Shown here in pieces: positions 55,701 through 64,000 of a DNA stretch of 64,000 bases. The notes below the pieces were generated by a model. It was given only the letters and a program-made list of their open reading frames with translations. It ran no database searches and was not told the DNA's origin. Made by a program: the position numbers and the translations under genes. The stretch's first letter is position 1. Each line of letters begins with the position of its first letter. The stretch is from Spirometra erinaceieuropaei (taxonomy: Eukaryota > Platyhelminthes > Cestoda > Diphyllobothriidea > Diphyllobothriidae): contig CACRXP010001201.1 in the NCBI GenBank assembly GCA_902702965.1, forward strand, positions 1-64,000. The letters run 5' to 3'.

Positions 55701-58700
55701 TGTTAATGGACTGGGGACTAGTGAACCATGAATCAAGCAGCTCGCGGCTCACGCGCTTATCACCTCTGGCGAGAATTTCGGCCTCGTTGAGTTTTAATGT
55801 GTGGCCGAATCTCGTTGCAGTTGTTTATCGGATCTGGTGCAGTCGCGGACAAAGCAACTACGTCGGAAAAACCGGAAGACAGCTCCGAAAGCAAATAACC
55901 AAACAGGCTGCAGCAGTGCGGAGAAATGACGCCGGTCCTCAAGTTGCGGCTCATTTGACGAGATCCAGCCACGAACCTGCGCAGAACACCAGTTCCACCT
56001 GACCAACATCTACTTTCGCCTTTCGATACGAGAGAAAGCCACCTGGATGCACCCTCGATCGCAACAGTGACACCTACTGGTCATGTCCTCGTCCAGAAGC
56101 GGGCGTGATGGTTGCAAAGGCGATCTCGGATGCCGACGGTTGGACCGACGATCATCCAGTCATCTCCGAGTTGCGGAGTCGCCTACAGCCTCGTAAAAGA
56201 CTTCAAGGTAACCGACCCAAGGTAAGTTGAATATTGCTTTGTTCTCCTTGCTCGCTCATCATCTCCATTTCAGCAATGAAATAGCCCAAACGCTAGCCAA
56301 CCTTCCAGTCGCCGCCGCCACCGAGGAGAACGCCTCCATTGAGAACCGAAGGTGCAAACTGCGGGACACACTCAAGTAGACGGTCCTGGCTATCTTCGGT
56401 CGTGCATGGCGCCAACATCAGGACTGGCTCGATGGCAATGACACCGCCACCAGCAACCTATTCGCCGAGGTGAGCCGTCCGCACAAAACCTACGTCGACC
56501 GCCCGACCGACGACAACAGAACGGCCTTCTACCTTTTTCGCAGTCTTGTGCAACAGCGGCTGCGGGAGATGCAAGACCAAAGAGATCCAAGTTTACGCGT
56601 ATCCAAACGTATGGAAGAACTTCTCTGCGACCAGGGCTACCAACGGTGCCACAACCAAAGGCACTGCTCCTCTTCTCAGTGCCAACGGAACCACCCTACT
56701 CACGAAATAGACACAAATTCTGCCTAACACTTCTGAGCCATCTTCAACCGTCCCCCAACCATTTCCGACGCCGTCATCACCCCCCTGCCTCAAATGGAGA
56801 CCAACGCCGATCTCAAACTCCAGCCCTCTCTCCACGAAACCATAAGGTAGTGCAGCAGCTCTCCAGTGCAAAAGCACCCGATCGGACACAATCCCTGCTG
56901 ACCTCTGCAAGGCTGACGGTCCCCAACTCATGGATCATCTGACTGCGCTCTTCCTCGAGATGTGGCGCCAAGAAGAAGTCCCGCAGGACTTTAAAGACGC
57001 CACGATCTTGCACCTATACAAACGGAAAGGGAACCGCCAGCTCTGTGAAAACTATGGAGACATCTCCTTCCTGAACACCGCCGGGAAGATCTTCACTCGC
57101 ATTCTTCTCAACCGTCTGAAGAACCATCTAGAACAGGGTCTTCTGCTAGAAAGCCAGTCCGGCTTCCGCCGTTATAGTGGAACCACCGACATGATCCTCG
57201 CCGCCCGTAAGCTGTAGGAGAAGTGCCAGGAGATGCGGACCCACCTGTACTCTACCTTCGTCGATCTGACGAAAGTCTTCGACACGTTGAATCACGGAGG
57301 ACTGTGGAGAATCATGCAGAAATTCGGCTGGCCCGAACGATTCATTCAAATAGCGCGTCAGCTCCACAATGGCATGATACCGCGAGTCACGGACAATGAA
57401 GCTGTCACAGAGGCATTTGCAGGGACCAACGGAGTAAAGCAGGGCTGCGTCCTCGCGCCTTTCCTCTTCATTTTCATGTTCTCTGCCACAATGAAGGACA
57501 CCTGCCGCGACGAACGCCCTGGTATCCGCATGGCCTACAGGACGGACGGCCATCTCCTCAATCAGCGGCGGATGCACTTCCGGTCGCGTGTTTCCACAAC
57601 CACAGTCCATGAACTTCTCTTCGCCGACGACTGCGCTTTCAATGCCACCTCGGAAGGGGATATGCATAGGAGCATGGATCTCTTCGCCGCAGCCTGTAAC
57701 ACAGATGCCGATGCTGTCTACATCGCACCCCAAATCAACGTGAACGGCGCCCATCTGCAAGTCTTGAATAGCTTCATCTACCTGGGTAGCACCCCCTTCC
57801 GCACCACCAAGATCGGCGACGAAGTGGCCCACCGGATCTCCAAAGCGAGCCAAGTCTTCGGTCTTCTGCAAAGCACCGTCTGGAATCAACACGGTCTCCA
57901 CCTCGGTACCGAACTGAAGATGCACAAAGCGGTCATCCTGCCGACGCCACTGTATGTAGCAGAAACCTGACTGGTATGCAAGAAGCAGGCACGAAGACTC
58001 AACCACTCCCACCTCAGCTGTTTTCGAAGGATCTTGAAGTTGAAGTGGCAGGACCGGATCCCGCACATGAACGTACTGGGACGGATGGGAATCGTCGGCG
58101 TCTGCGCCCTGCTGAGACAACTGAAACTGAGTTGGAGCGGCCATCTCGTGCGGATGGACGACAAGCGGCTACCGAATAGATTCTTTTACGGATATGTCGA
58201 CACGGGTTTACGCCGACAGGTAGGTCAAGTCCGGTGCTACAAGGGCGCCCTGAAGACTTCCCTGAGACGCCTGCAAATCAATCCCATCAACTGGGAAGAA
58301 ATTGCCCGAGACCGACCGACCTGGTGGAGTGCAGTGGAGACAGACGCAGTGATCTACGAAACCAACCGCATCACCGCCTCCAAAGCCAAACGCAAATCTC
58401 ATAGACCTCGACTGCCCTCGCCTCACAACATCAACAGTCAGCCTCCCCCGACCTGCGCACGTCGCAGCGGACGTTCCCAGACACTAGTCAGTCTCATTAG
58501 ACATCTTCAAACCAACTGCATCACCCGGACGGCACCTCATGATGCCCCCCCACCAACATCCGCCCCGCCCCCACGCCGATAATCAACAATGACCGCAATT
58601 CAGAACCCCCACCGCTATCCATCGCCTCAACATCGACTGCGACGGCTCCTGCACCCACCACCACTGCACCCAATCCAGACACGCCAACAACCATCAAACC

Positions 58701-61700
58701 CACAACCACCAAAATGCGCGATTTAAACTCGGCTCATGCCTGTCCTCATTGCGATCGTACTTTCACTTCACACATCGGCATGATCGGTCACTTGAGAATC
58801 CATCGCACACAGGCTGGCGAACCAGCGCCTGGAGCACTAACCCACACGCTGGATCCGCATCAACTGCCTTCACTGCACTCGCACACTCACTCGCCGCATG
58901 GGCCGTCTAGGTTGCATGCGCATCCACGAAAGCGGTATTCACTCCAGCCTCGAAACACCTGGTACATCCTGCACATCCACCATGTCTAATCCAACATACA
59001 CCGTCGCCCAGCGCGCCCACCACCAGCAGCTCCATCACTGATACCATCTCCGAAGCCGACACTGATACCGCCATCTTTTCATGTCCACACTGTCCCCCTA
59101 CATTCACCTCACACATCGGCCCGGTCGGTCGCCTCAACTGCCCTCACTGCACCCGCACATTCGCCTGTCGTATGGGCCTATTCAGTCGTATGCGCATCCG
59201 TGAGAACCTGCGGAAGGCAACCGTCGGCTGCACTATACCACCACATCTTCCCCCACCTACATCACACAACATCATCACCCATCACAATCATCCAACTGTC
59301 AGTCCCAAGGCTAGTGGGAAGTGTGTGAGTTTCGACTTTGTCTCCAAGCGGCTTCTCTGCTGCATGTGTGATCCGAGTCTGAGACTAACACGGTGTGTCA
59401 AGCATCGTCGCCTGACGCATTAACTCAGTCCACGCAGGCTGCCCATTTGTGTGAGTGTTTGTATGGAGTAACAGACTTGTGGGCTGAGCGCCGGGCCGAA
59501 ACGGCTCCTCCCTAACGTGAGCTGCGGCACTCTAACGCTGTGTGTGTGTGTTTGTGTTTAGAGGAGTCAAGTCGTGTATGTGGCACGAGCAGACAAGGTC
59601 ACTATGTATGCCAACGCGCCCACTCCCGCAAGTGACCGGCTCGGACAGTGGCTGGGACCTGGAAATGGGAAATACGGGTGAGGTGGACGACTCAGGGCAT
59701 TTTTCTCACTATAAACAATATAAAGAGCCCGAAGCTATGACGGTGTGCCAAAAGTCGTGGCTTTGAAGGTTACCAACTGACCGGATAACTTGGACCTTGC
59801 AGTCGGCCCAGTGTTTTGCGTTTGCGTGGAGTGGCCGGCTGGTGGTCTAAAATTCAGGCTGCGAGGACGCCTTCCCAACGTGTTCTTTATGGCACTCCCA
59901 CTCCGTGGAATTCGAGCCGAGTGTGGCGGCACGTTTAAGTGTGACTCCGCCGTGCCAGCCACCCTTTTGTTTTTGATCAAAAACCTGGTCGTTTGTTGTG
60001 TGGACCAGGGGGTGCGGAGTGGAGCACCAGGGTGCGAGCTCGCCCGTGTCATCCACCTGCGCCCTCTCCCGCCTCCGGTTTTCTTCAGTTTGTCTTGACA
60101 CGAGGTCCAGGTGGGGGAGAAGGAGAGAGTGTGGTAGATGCGGCGCAAGTCACCGTGCCTGCCTCATCCCGATATACCGAACACGGTGACCTAGCCGGAA
60201 ATGACAGTTTAACTGCCGGTATGTGTGGGTGGGCCGTTTTACCTCTGTTACCCGCAGCATCAGCTTTAAGATCGGTTCAGATAATCGAATGATTCACAGG
60301 AGAAGACAGTCAAAATAACTCTACATCTACCACTCTCCGACGCAGCGGAGTATTTCCAACGAGCTTTTAAACTATCGCGATAGGTTAAAAGTCGTGCTTC
60401 GCAAGGCTGTCCACTGACGGAATAACACGGTCGAGGACGTAGAGTCAGGCTCAAACGGCTCTTTTCGATGTGACCTGTGCGGAACTCCCGACCGATTGAA
60501 GTCCGAGCCGCCCCTTTGCTTTTTTCTGAAAACACGGTCCATCGTGAGTGGACGGCGTATGTGTGGCACGCGTAGACGGGCTGCCAGTTTTGTCAGCTGC
60601 TGCGCCCAATCCCCTCTCCGGTCCACTTAAGAGAGTGTGATAGACGCAGCGTACGCTCATTATCACTAAAAACTAACTAGCGCGCAGTTCATCGTCCGTG
60701 CGTGCGGTGGTCACCGTCGTTAGCGACGGTTGGACTGTTAATCCATAAGTACAGTAGTACTGTCTTCGGTTGCATTCTTTCCCAAATTATAAAATTCCTA
60801 CGAAATGAGCGACTTCTTGGTCTAAGTCGAGTCAGCTCTCCACTAAACAGAAGTCGTGACCCATATTTGAATTCGGTGGTCATCTGGGGTGACTTGGAAA
60901 CCATATTTAAAGTTACCGATATTCACTCCCTTGTAGGAAAGGGGGTCAAAAGCCCTGCAATTACGGAGCCTAATGTCATATTGGTTTCGCAACCAGAAGA
61001 TTCTGCAAGCCCTCTCTAGGGAGGATTCTGCGAAAATTAACCGGCGCAAGGGACCTTAAATGGAAAGGTTTCTCGCAATGGTCAGCATCGGCTTCACCCT
61101 CAAAAGCAAACGTTTTCACTTCCAGATGCAATTAAACATCCGCTTACCAGATTAATATTCATGCATAACCAACGGGCAGCCAGCAACTAATGCACAGTAC
61201 ATTTGGTGAGAGCTAGCAGCTGCGTCGCCAAGTATAGTGTATAGTGTAACCTACGTATGCACTGATTAGAATCAGAAGCATGGAATTCTATGCGGACATG
61301 TGGCCCGGCATAACTCTGGACAGTGCCTCAATACGACGGTCTGAAATTAAAGCCGACAATTCTAAGTCTGCTTAACGACTATCTCCCTACTGAAGCGTTC
61401 TAGTTTCTGCCTTTAAAAGGGTCAAGGTGGATAGTATGATTAAAACAGAGAAACTGGTCGATGAAAACAAACGGGCGGGTTCCAGAAAGCGGTTCAGAAG
61501 AAGAAGATGCGACCACTGAAAGAGGAAGTTTATTTGAATGGCGTTTCGGATTCTAACACTAGCCCTCCATCAGAGACAATCGCAGGTAGGGGTCTGTGAT
61601 GATTGGTTCGAATGGAATCCGAAACGTCATGCCAACAGACTTCTTCCAGTGATCGCACCTTCTTCCCTGGCTTCTTCTTCTTCTTTCAAGTAGGCTGGTT

Positions 61701-62401
61701 CTGAAATGGATACTGCGCAATCCTGCTGGTTAAGTTAGTTACCTCACAGCTGAGGGTATGAGTTTGTTTAGATGTCCACAGTGTCAGAAAGCAGACCTTT
61801 GATCATGAGCTTGCGAGAATTTGAAGCTAAGCTCCTTTTTGAAATATGTGTATCAAGCCACCATTAAAATTACAATCGTATGATTGCTCGGTTATATACG
61901 GTAAGAAGATAAATAGACCCAAAATTGGCGGTCATAACAAAATAAACACATAAGCAGCAAATAGGAACTAAAGAAAGGGAACCGGTTTAAACGTTCTTCC
62001 AAGCAAATAACATCTTTCAGTCTTATTGTTATAGAAACAAAGTTTCCCAAAAAAATTACGGTAACATCCTGCACTAACCATTTAGTGCGTCCCTGAGGCA
62101 GAAGATAGGGTGCATGGTGAACCCAATTGGTGACGCTGGGATCCGCAAGCTCTGCAACCGTCAGCGGTTCGTATTCTTCATTTTCCATAAAGTGTTCATG
62201 ATGCACCTCCTCATCGTCTGATTCTTCCTCTTCCTCGTCAAAGCGATAGAAATTCATCGGCGAAATAAGCGTGGCGGCGGTTATTCGTGCAATTTGGGCT
62301 CTCAGAAGATGCCTCTCTTTCCCAGGGAAGGGAGGATAGCTGATAATAGTTGCATCCAAGTCGCCAGTAAAGAATAGGCGGATTTTCCGTGCGCACTTTA
62401 T
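49483..62401 (-). CDS. RSPH4A: Radial spoke head protein, RSPH4A/RSPH6A family (last three exons)
   Basis: 274 residues are assembled from exons 62401-62079, 52833-52588 and 49738-49483, with GT-AG junctions in phase. Family motifs in order: [20 protein letters not shown] and [87 protein letters not shown] and [20 protein letters not shown]. It ends with an acidic tail. These proteins build the radial spoke head that links spokes to the central pair in motile 9+2 cilia. In tapeworms that implies flame cells, sperm or coracidium cilia. Vertebrate RSPH4A and RSPH6A are paralogues; this single gene could be orthologous to both. The N-terminal half lies beyond the right edge. Confidence 0.95.
50385..50790. 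mobile_element. Inverted pair of PLE family B units
   Basis: The left unit is minus (hammerhead remnant 50446-50479, CTGATGA with GAAGCGTT). The right unit is plus (TATAAATA 50652-50659; CTGATGA 50703-50709, stem II GGGTTT/GAATCC, GAAAC then GCT instead of GTC). CGATCG and (AGA)n/(TTC)n lie at the outer ends. Both ribozymes have a mutated junction. Located in the 2.8-kb RSPH4/6 intron. Confidence 0.75.
50652..50659 (+). promoter_or_regulatory. TATA-like box 44 nt upstream of hammerhead remnant
   Basis: TATAAATA in GCATCCTATAAATAATGCAA; the last base is 44 nt before the CTGATGA at 50703. Confidence 0.45.
51043..52060 (+). mobile_element. Penelope-like element family D, 5'-truncated copy
   Basis: Starts within the RT C-terminal region ([20 protein letters not shown]), loses frame near 51190 by a small deletion and resumes at 51309-51827 with [40 protein letters not shown] and VKPxxY-type spacing to the stop. 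The 3' tail matches that at 38330-38515. The 38-kb copy is closely related. It lies in the same RSPH4/6 intron as the family B pair. Confidence 0.9.
52588..52833 (-). CDS. RSPH4A: RSPH4/6 exon b
   Basis: The acceptor is ttacaattgtag and the donor gtgagt. Begins by completing Trp, then [36 protein letters not shown] and [13 protein letters not shown]. The intron before it is 9.2 kb and holds an RTE-type LINE. Confidence 0.95.
52834..54800. other. RSPH4/6 intron, unassigned; possibly 5' region of the RTE-type LINE
   Basis: No confident exon. From about 54000 the composition becomes GC-richer and may be the LINE 5' UTR. Short ORFs in this interval show no recognisable family. Confidence 0.4.
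55238..55972. mobile_element. Nested PLE family B insertion with inverted halves
   Basis: The left half is on the minus strand (about 55810 to 55238). It encodes the antisense of [24 protein letters not shown] sequence and [15 protein letters not shown], a TATA-like box at 55403-55410 and a hammerhead (55326-55359, CCGATGA variant), and ends in the family B tail. The right half is plus (about 55815-55972), with [16 protein letters not shown]. The centre is therefore an inverted junction inside the endonuclease. It interrupts the RTE-type LINE. Confidence 0.85.
55326..55359 (-). ncRNA. Hammerhead-like core, PLE family B (U4C variant)
   Basis: On the minus strand: CCGATGA, stem II GGGTTC/GAATCC, GAAA, C-GTC, then AGGCG. 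Only U4 departs from the core consensus. The TATA-like box is 44 nt upstream. Confidence 0.5.
59830..60250 (+). repeat. GC-rich dispersed repeat, copy 4
   Basis: Shares TGTGGACCAGGGGGTGCG, CCACCTGCGCCCTCTCCCGC, the CCGGTTTTCTT block, GAGGTCCAGGTGGGGGAGA and GGTAGATGCGGCGCAAGTCA with copies 1-3. The most complete copy with copy 1. Confidence 0.7.
60477..60735 (+). repeat. GC-rich dispersed repeat, degraded copy 5
   Basis: GTGTGATAGACGCAGCGTAC, TTATCACTAAAAACTAACTA and the GTTAGCGACGGTTGGACTGT ending follow the order of copy 1 but with many changes. Separated from copy 4 by about 230 bp. Confidence 0.5.
60736..61490. other. RSPH4/6 intron sequence without features
   Basis: No exon-like segment, repeat boundary or RNA gene is supported here. 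Confidence 0.5.
61491..61690. mobile_element. Short inverted pair of PLE family B fragments
   Basis: The left minus fragment has GAATCCGAAACGCCATTCAA with a damaged CTGATGG core. The right plus fragment has GTGATGATTGGTTCGAATGG, then GAATCCGAAACGTCATGCC. AAGAAGAAGATG and CTTCTTCTTCTT lie at the outer ends. Both ribozyme cores are mutated. Confidence 0.65.
62079..62401 (-). CDS. RSPH4A: RSPH4/6 exon a
   Basis: The acceptor is taacaaaacag and the donor gttagt. Starts [19 protein letters not shown] and ends at GRTK plus two bases of Trp. An acidic stretch ([18 protein letters not shown]) replaces the variable acidic loop of homologues. Confidence 0.95.
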
Positions 62402-62539
62402 CTGTTTTGTTAGATCACAAGAAAGCAACTCGAGTGGTTAATATGCATGAAAATACTTCTGGTTAGGGAGGACTTTCTTATTATTAGTAAAGGATAAAAA
62501 CTTACACAATGGGTTATTTAGTTGCTCAGATGGAAACTA

Positions 62540-63489
62540 CAGTACGTGACCTATCTCATGAAATCTGAAAACGGAAACTAATGAGAGAATTTCTGGACGC
62601 CTTTAACGTTGAGCATTTTGTTCGCCCATCCACTTCCTTCAATAAAATATCCTTTTCTTGTGCAGAAATTGCGTTTACGCAATTATATCAAGTAAAATAT
62701 CAGTAAATTTTGGTGAAAATGGACGTTGGATTATCGTGCAATTCCCTATGCTAATACATGTCTTAGACTCCGGCTACGCATCTGAGCGACCTTTTCATTG
62801 AAAGGATAGTAATTTGTCTGCAAGCATTTTAATAAACAGATCTTGCCGAACTTGAAATTTTACTTTAAGTCTGATGTTAACCATATTGATCAACCTACCT
62901 GTCGATTCCATTTTAATTTATTAGCACCGAACGGCCTCATGACATGTCAAATTATGATAACTTTTGATCCTACGACATCTCCATCGGTGAAATCAAGCAA
63001 AATCCAGCTTTTCTAGTTGAATCCCATCTCATTTACTTCAGAAAAATAGAAAAGGCGGACTCACTGGAAAACTGTTTTGGAATCTGCGCTCAGAATGTAG
63101 GCAGTTGACAAAGCGTCATGTTTGCAATCACACTACTTAGTAAGCGATATTTAGAGGGAAACTTTGCTAAAACACTGTTATTAGACGTTATTTTATGTCT
63201 ACTTTCATATTTCTTACGTTTTGGGTATGATAATACATTGTGTACATCTAAAAACGAACTTTACTTATGTAGAGCCATTTCAAACGTTTTCGGGATATTG
63301 CGATTTTCGAAGTAATTTTGCATTTCTTAATAACGCACAACTGCCTTTAACAATTCTTTGGTGTTTTTTATTCGTTTAAACTTGTAGTTAATTAACATAG
63401 AAATCGGACTCGTGAATTGGTGTCGCTTTGCGAGTGACTGGCAATCATTCGTAAATTTCGACACATTTCATAAGTTAGATCACTAACTG
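62540..63489. mobile_element. Internally deleted Tc1/mariner-type element, 950 bp, TA duplication
   Basis: TA|CAGTACGTGACCTATCTC at the left and, reversed, TA|CAGTTAGTGATCTAAC at the right, with TA at 62538-62539 and 63490-63491. It aligns end to end with 24796-26700 except for a central segment of about 950 bp. Positions 62640-62880 match 24870-25135 and 62920-63480 match 26125-26690. The ORF at 63118-63315 has no known similarity. Confidence 0.85.
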
Positions 63490-64000
63490 TAATGTTACAC
63501 AAACTTAAAATAACTTGTAATTATTCAAGGATTGCTGAGGGTTTGAACTTTAAACTTTTTGGTAAAACTATGTCAGCCACAGCGAGCCATCCAAAAAATA
63601 ACTGGTTCAGCGAAAAAATGTTGCACTGAAGCGACAAGCAAAGTCAAAACGCTGCAAATCGTAGGAAATTTTTTAATCGAAGCCACTTGAGGAAAAACAA
63701 TCCCAACATTAAAAACCGCAATTCGAAACTTTCGGTCCCGCAAATGAACAGACAGATGCACAGTATCCGGCACCCTAACACTTAAATATCTAGGCTGAGG
63801 AGTCGGAGTTCCTTAAGCAGCTAGAGACTATTTAAAAGATGAAGTAGATACAAGGTTGCATAAAGGCCCGGTATATAATTGTGGAAACTGAAGGTAATTG
63901 ACTGCTGCGTAAAACTCACACATGTAGTAGCCGAATGTTGTTTGATACTCACTTGTCTTTTATGTGTCAGCATTCTGCGTTTTACCTGATTTTTAAACTA
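63490..64000. other. RSPH4/6 upstream intron, no features
   Basis: No further RSPH exon was found between 62401 and the window end, so the next upstream exon must lie beyond 64000. Confidence 0.5.

Larger units (their letters stand above)
54834..59430 (+). mobile_element. RTE-type LINE with C-terminal C2H2 finger remnants, decayed and interrupted
   Basis: The endonuclease part reads [20 protein letters not shown], then in a shifted frame [19 protein letters not shown] and [15 protein letters not shown] (to about 55240). A PLE insertion follows (55238-55972). The endonuclease resumes at [17 protein letters not shown] (55973) and [10 protein letters not shown]. The RT in frame 2 from 56930 shows [72 protein letters not shown] and the catalytic [14 protein letters not shown]. 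There are stops at about 57215 and 57968 and a deletion after FAAACNT. The tail keeps one intact C2H2 finger, [20 protein letters not shown] plus H (58738-58800), and two broken ones near 59084 and 59134. Confidence 0.9.

Noticed and set aside
57146..58144. 332-aa minus-strand ORF
   Set aside because: It is antisense to the RTE-type reverse transcriptase, which has clear motifs on the plus strand.

Overview
This is eukaryotic genomic DNA from a flatworm, most probably a diphyllobothriidean tapeworm (Spirometra/Schistocephalus type). The phylum is inferred from the mixture of 39-40 nt and multi-kilobase introns, the abundant Penelope-like (PLE), CR1-like and RTE-like retroelements, and an RTE-type element with C-terminal C2H2 fingers. 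The species cannot be fixed from sequence alone. There are no bacterial-type genes.

Three host genes can be rebuilt exon by exon with consistent splice phases. (1) Plus strand, 311-19956: the C-terminal part of a LYST-type BEACH protein (pre-PH motif, PH, BEACH, WD40) in 13 exons; the 5' part lies left of the window and the last acceptor is in or beside a 164-nt N gap (19497-19660). (2) Minus strand, 30251-21466: a complete six-exon SDR39U1-type NAD(P)-binding epimerase-like protein (312 aa), tail to tail with LYST. (3) Minus strand, 62401-49483: the last three exons of a radial spoke head protein of the RSPH4A/6A family (axonemal), with the N-terminal exons beyond the right edge.

The rest is mostly mobile DNA. 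The large LYST introns hold tRNA-like SINE material, a Tc1/mariner-type foldback element, PLE terminal units and LINE fragments. The 30.3-49.5 kb interval between SDR39U1 and RSPH4/6 is a retroelement cluster: a foldback element, a CR1 fragment interrupted by a PLE, two PLE families joined back to back, a nearly full-length CR1-like LINE and a second 5'-truncated one. The RSPH introns carry another PLE copy, an inverted pair of PLE units, and a decayed RTE-type LINE that is itself interrupted by a PLE.

The most interesting signal is that the PLE terminal units carry hammerhead ribozyme cores (CUGANGA / stem II / GAAA / NUH). In four copies of one family a TATAAATA-like box lies exactly 44 nt upstream of the ribozyme core, and a second family has TATAAATA 28 nt upstream. 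Many units occur as inverted pairs with the ribozymes pointing outward. Hammerheads in PLEs are known in general; the fixed promoter-ribozyme spacing and the recurring inverted pairs are read directly from this sequence.
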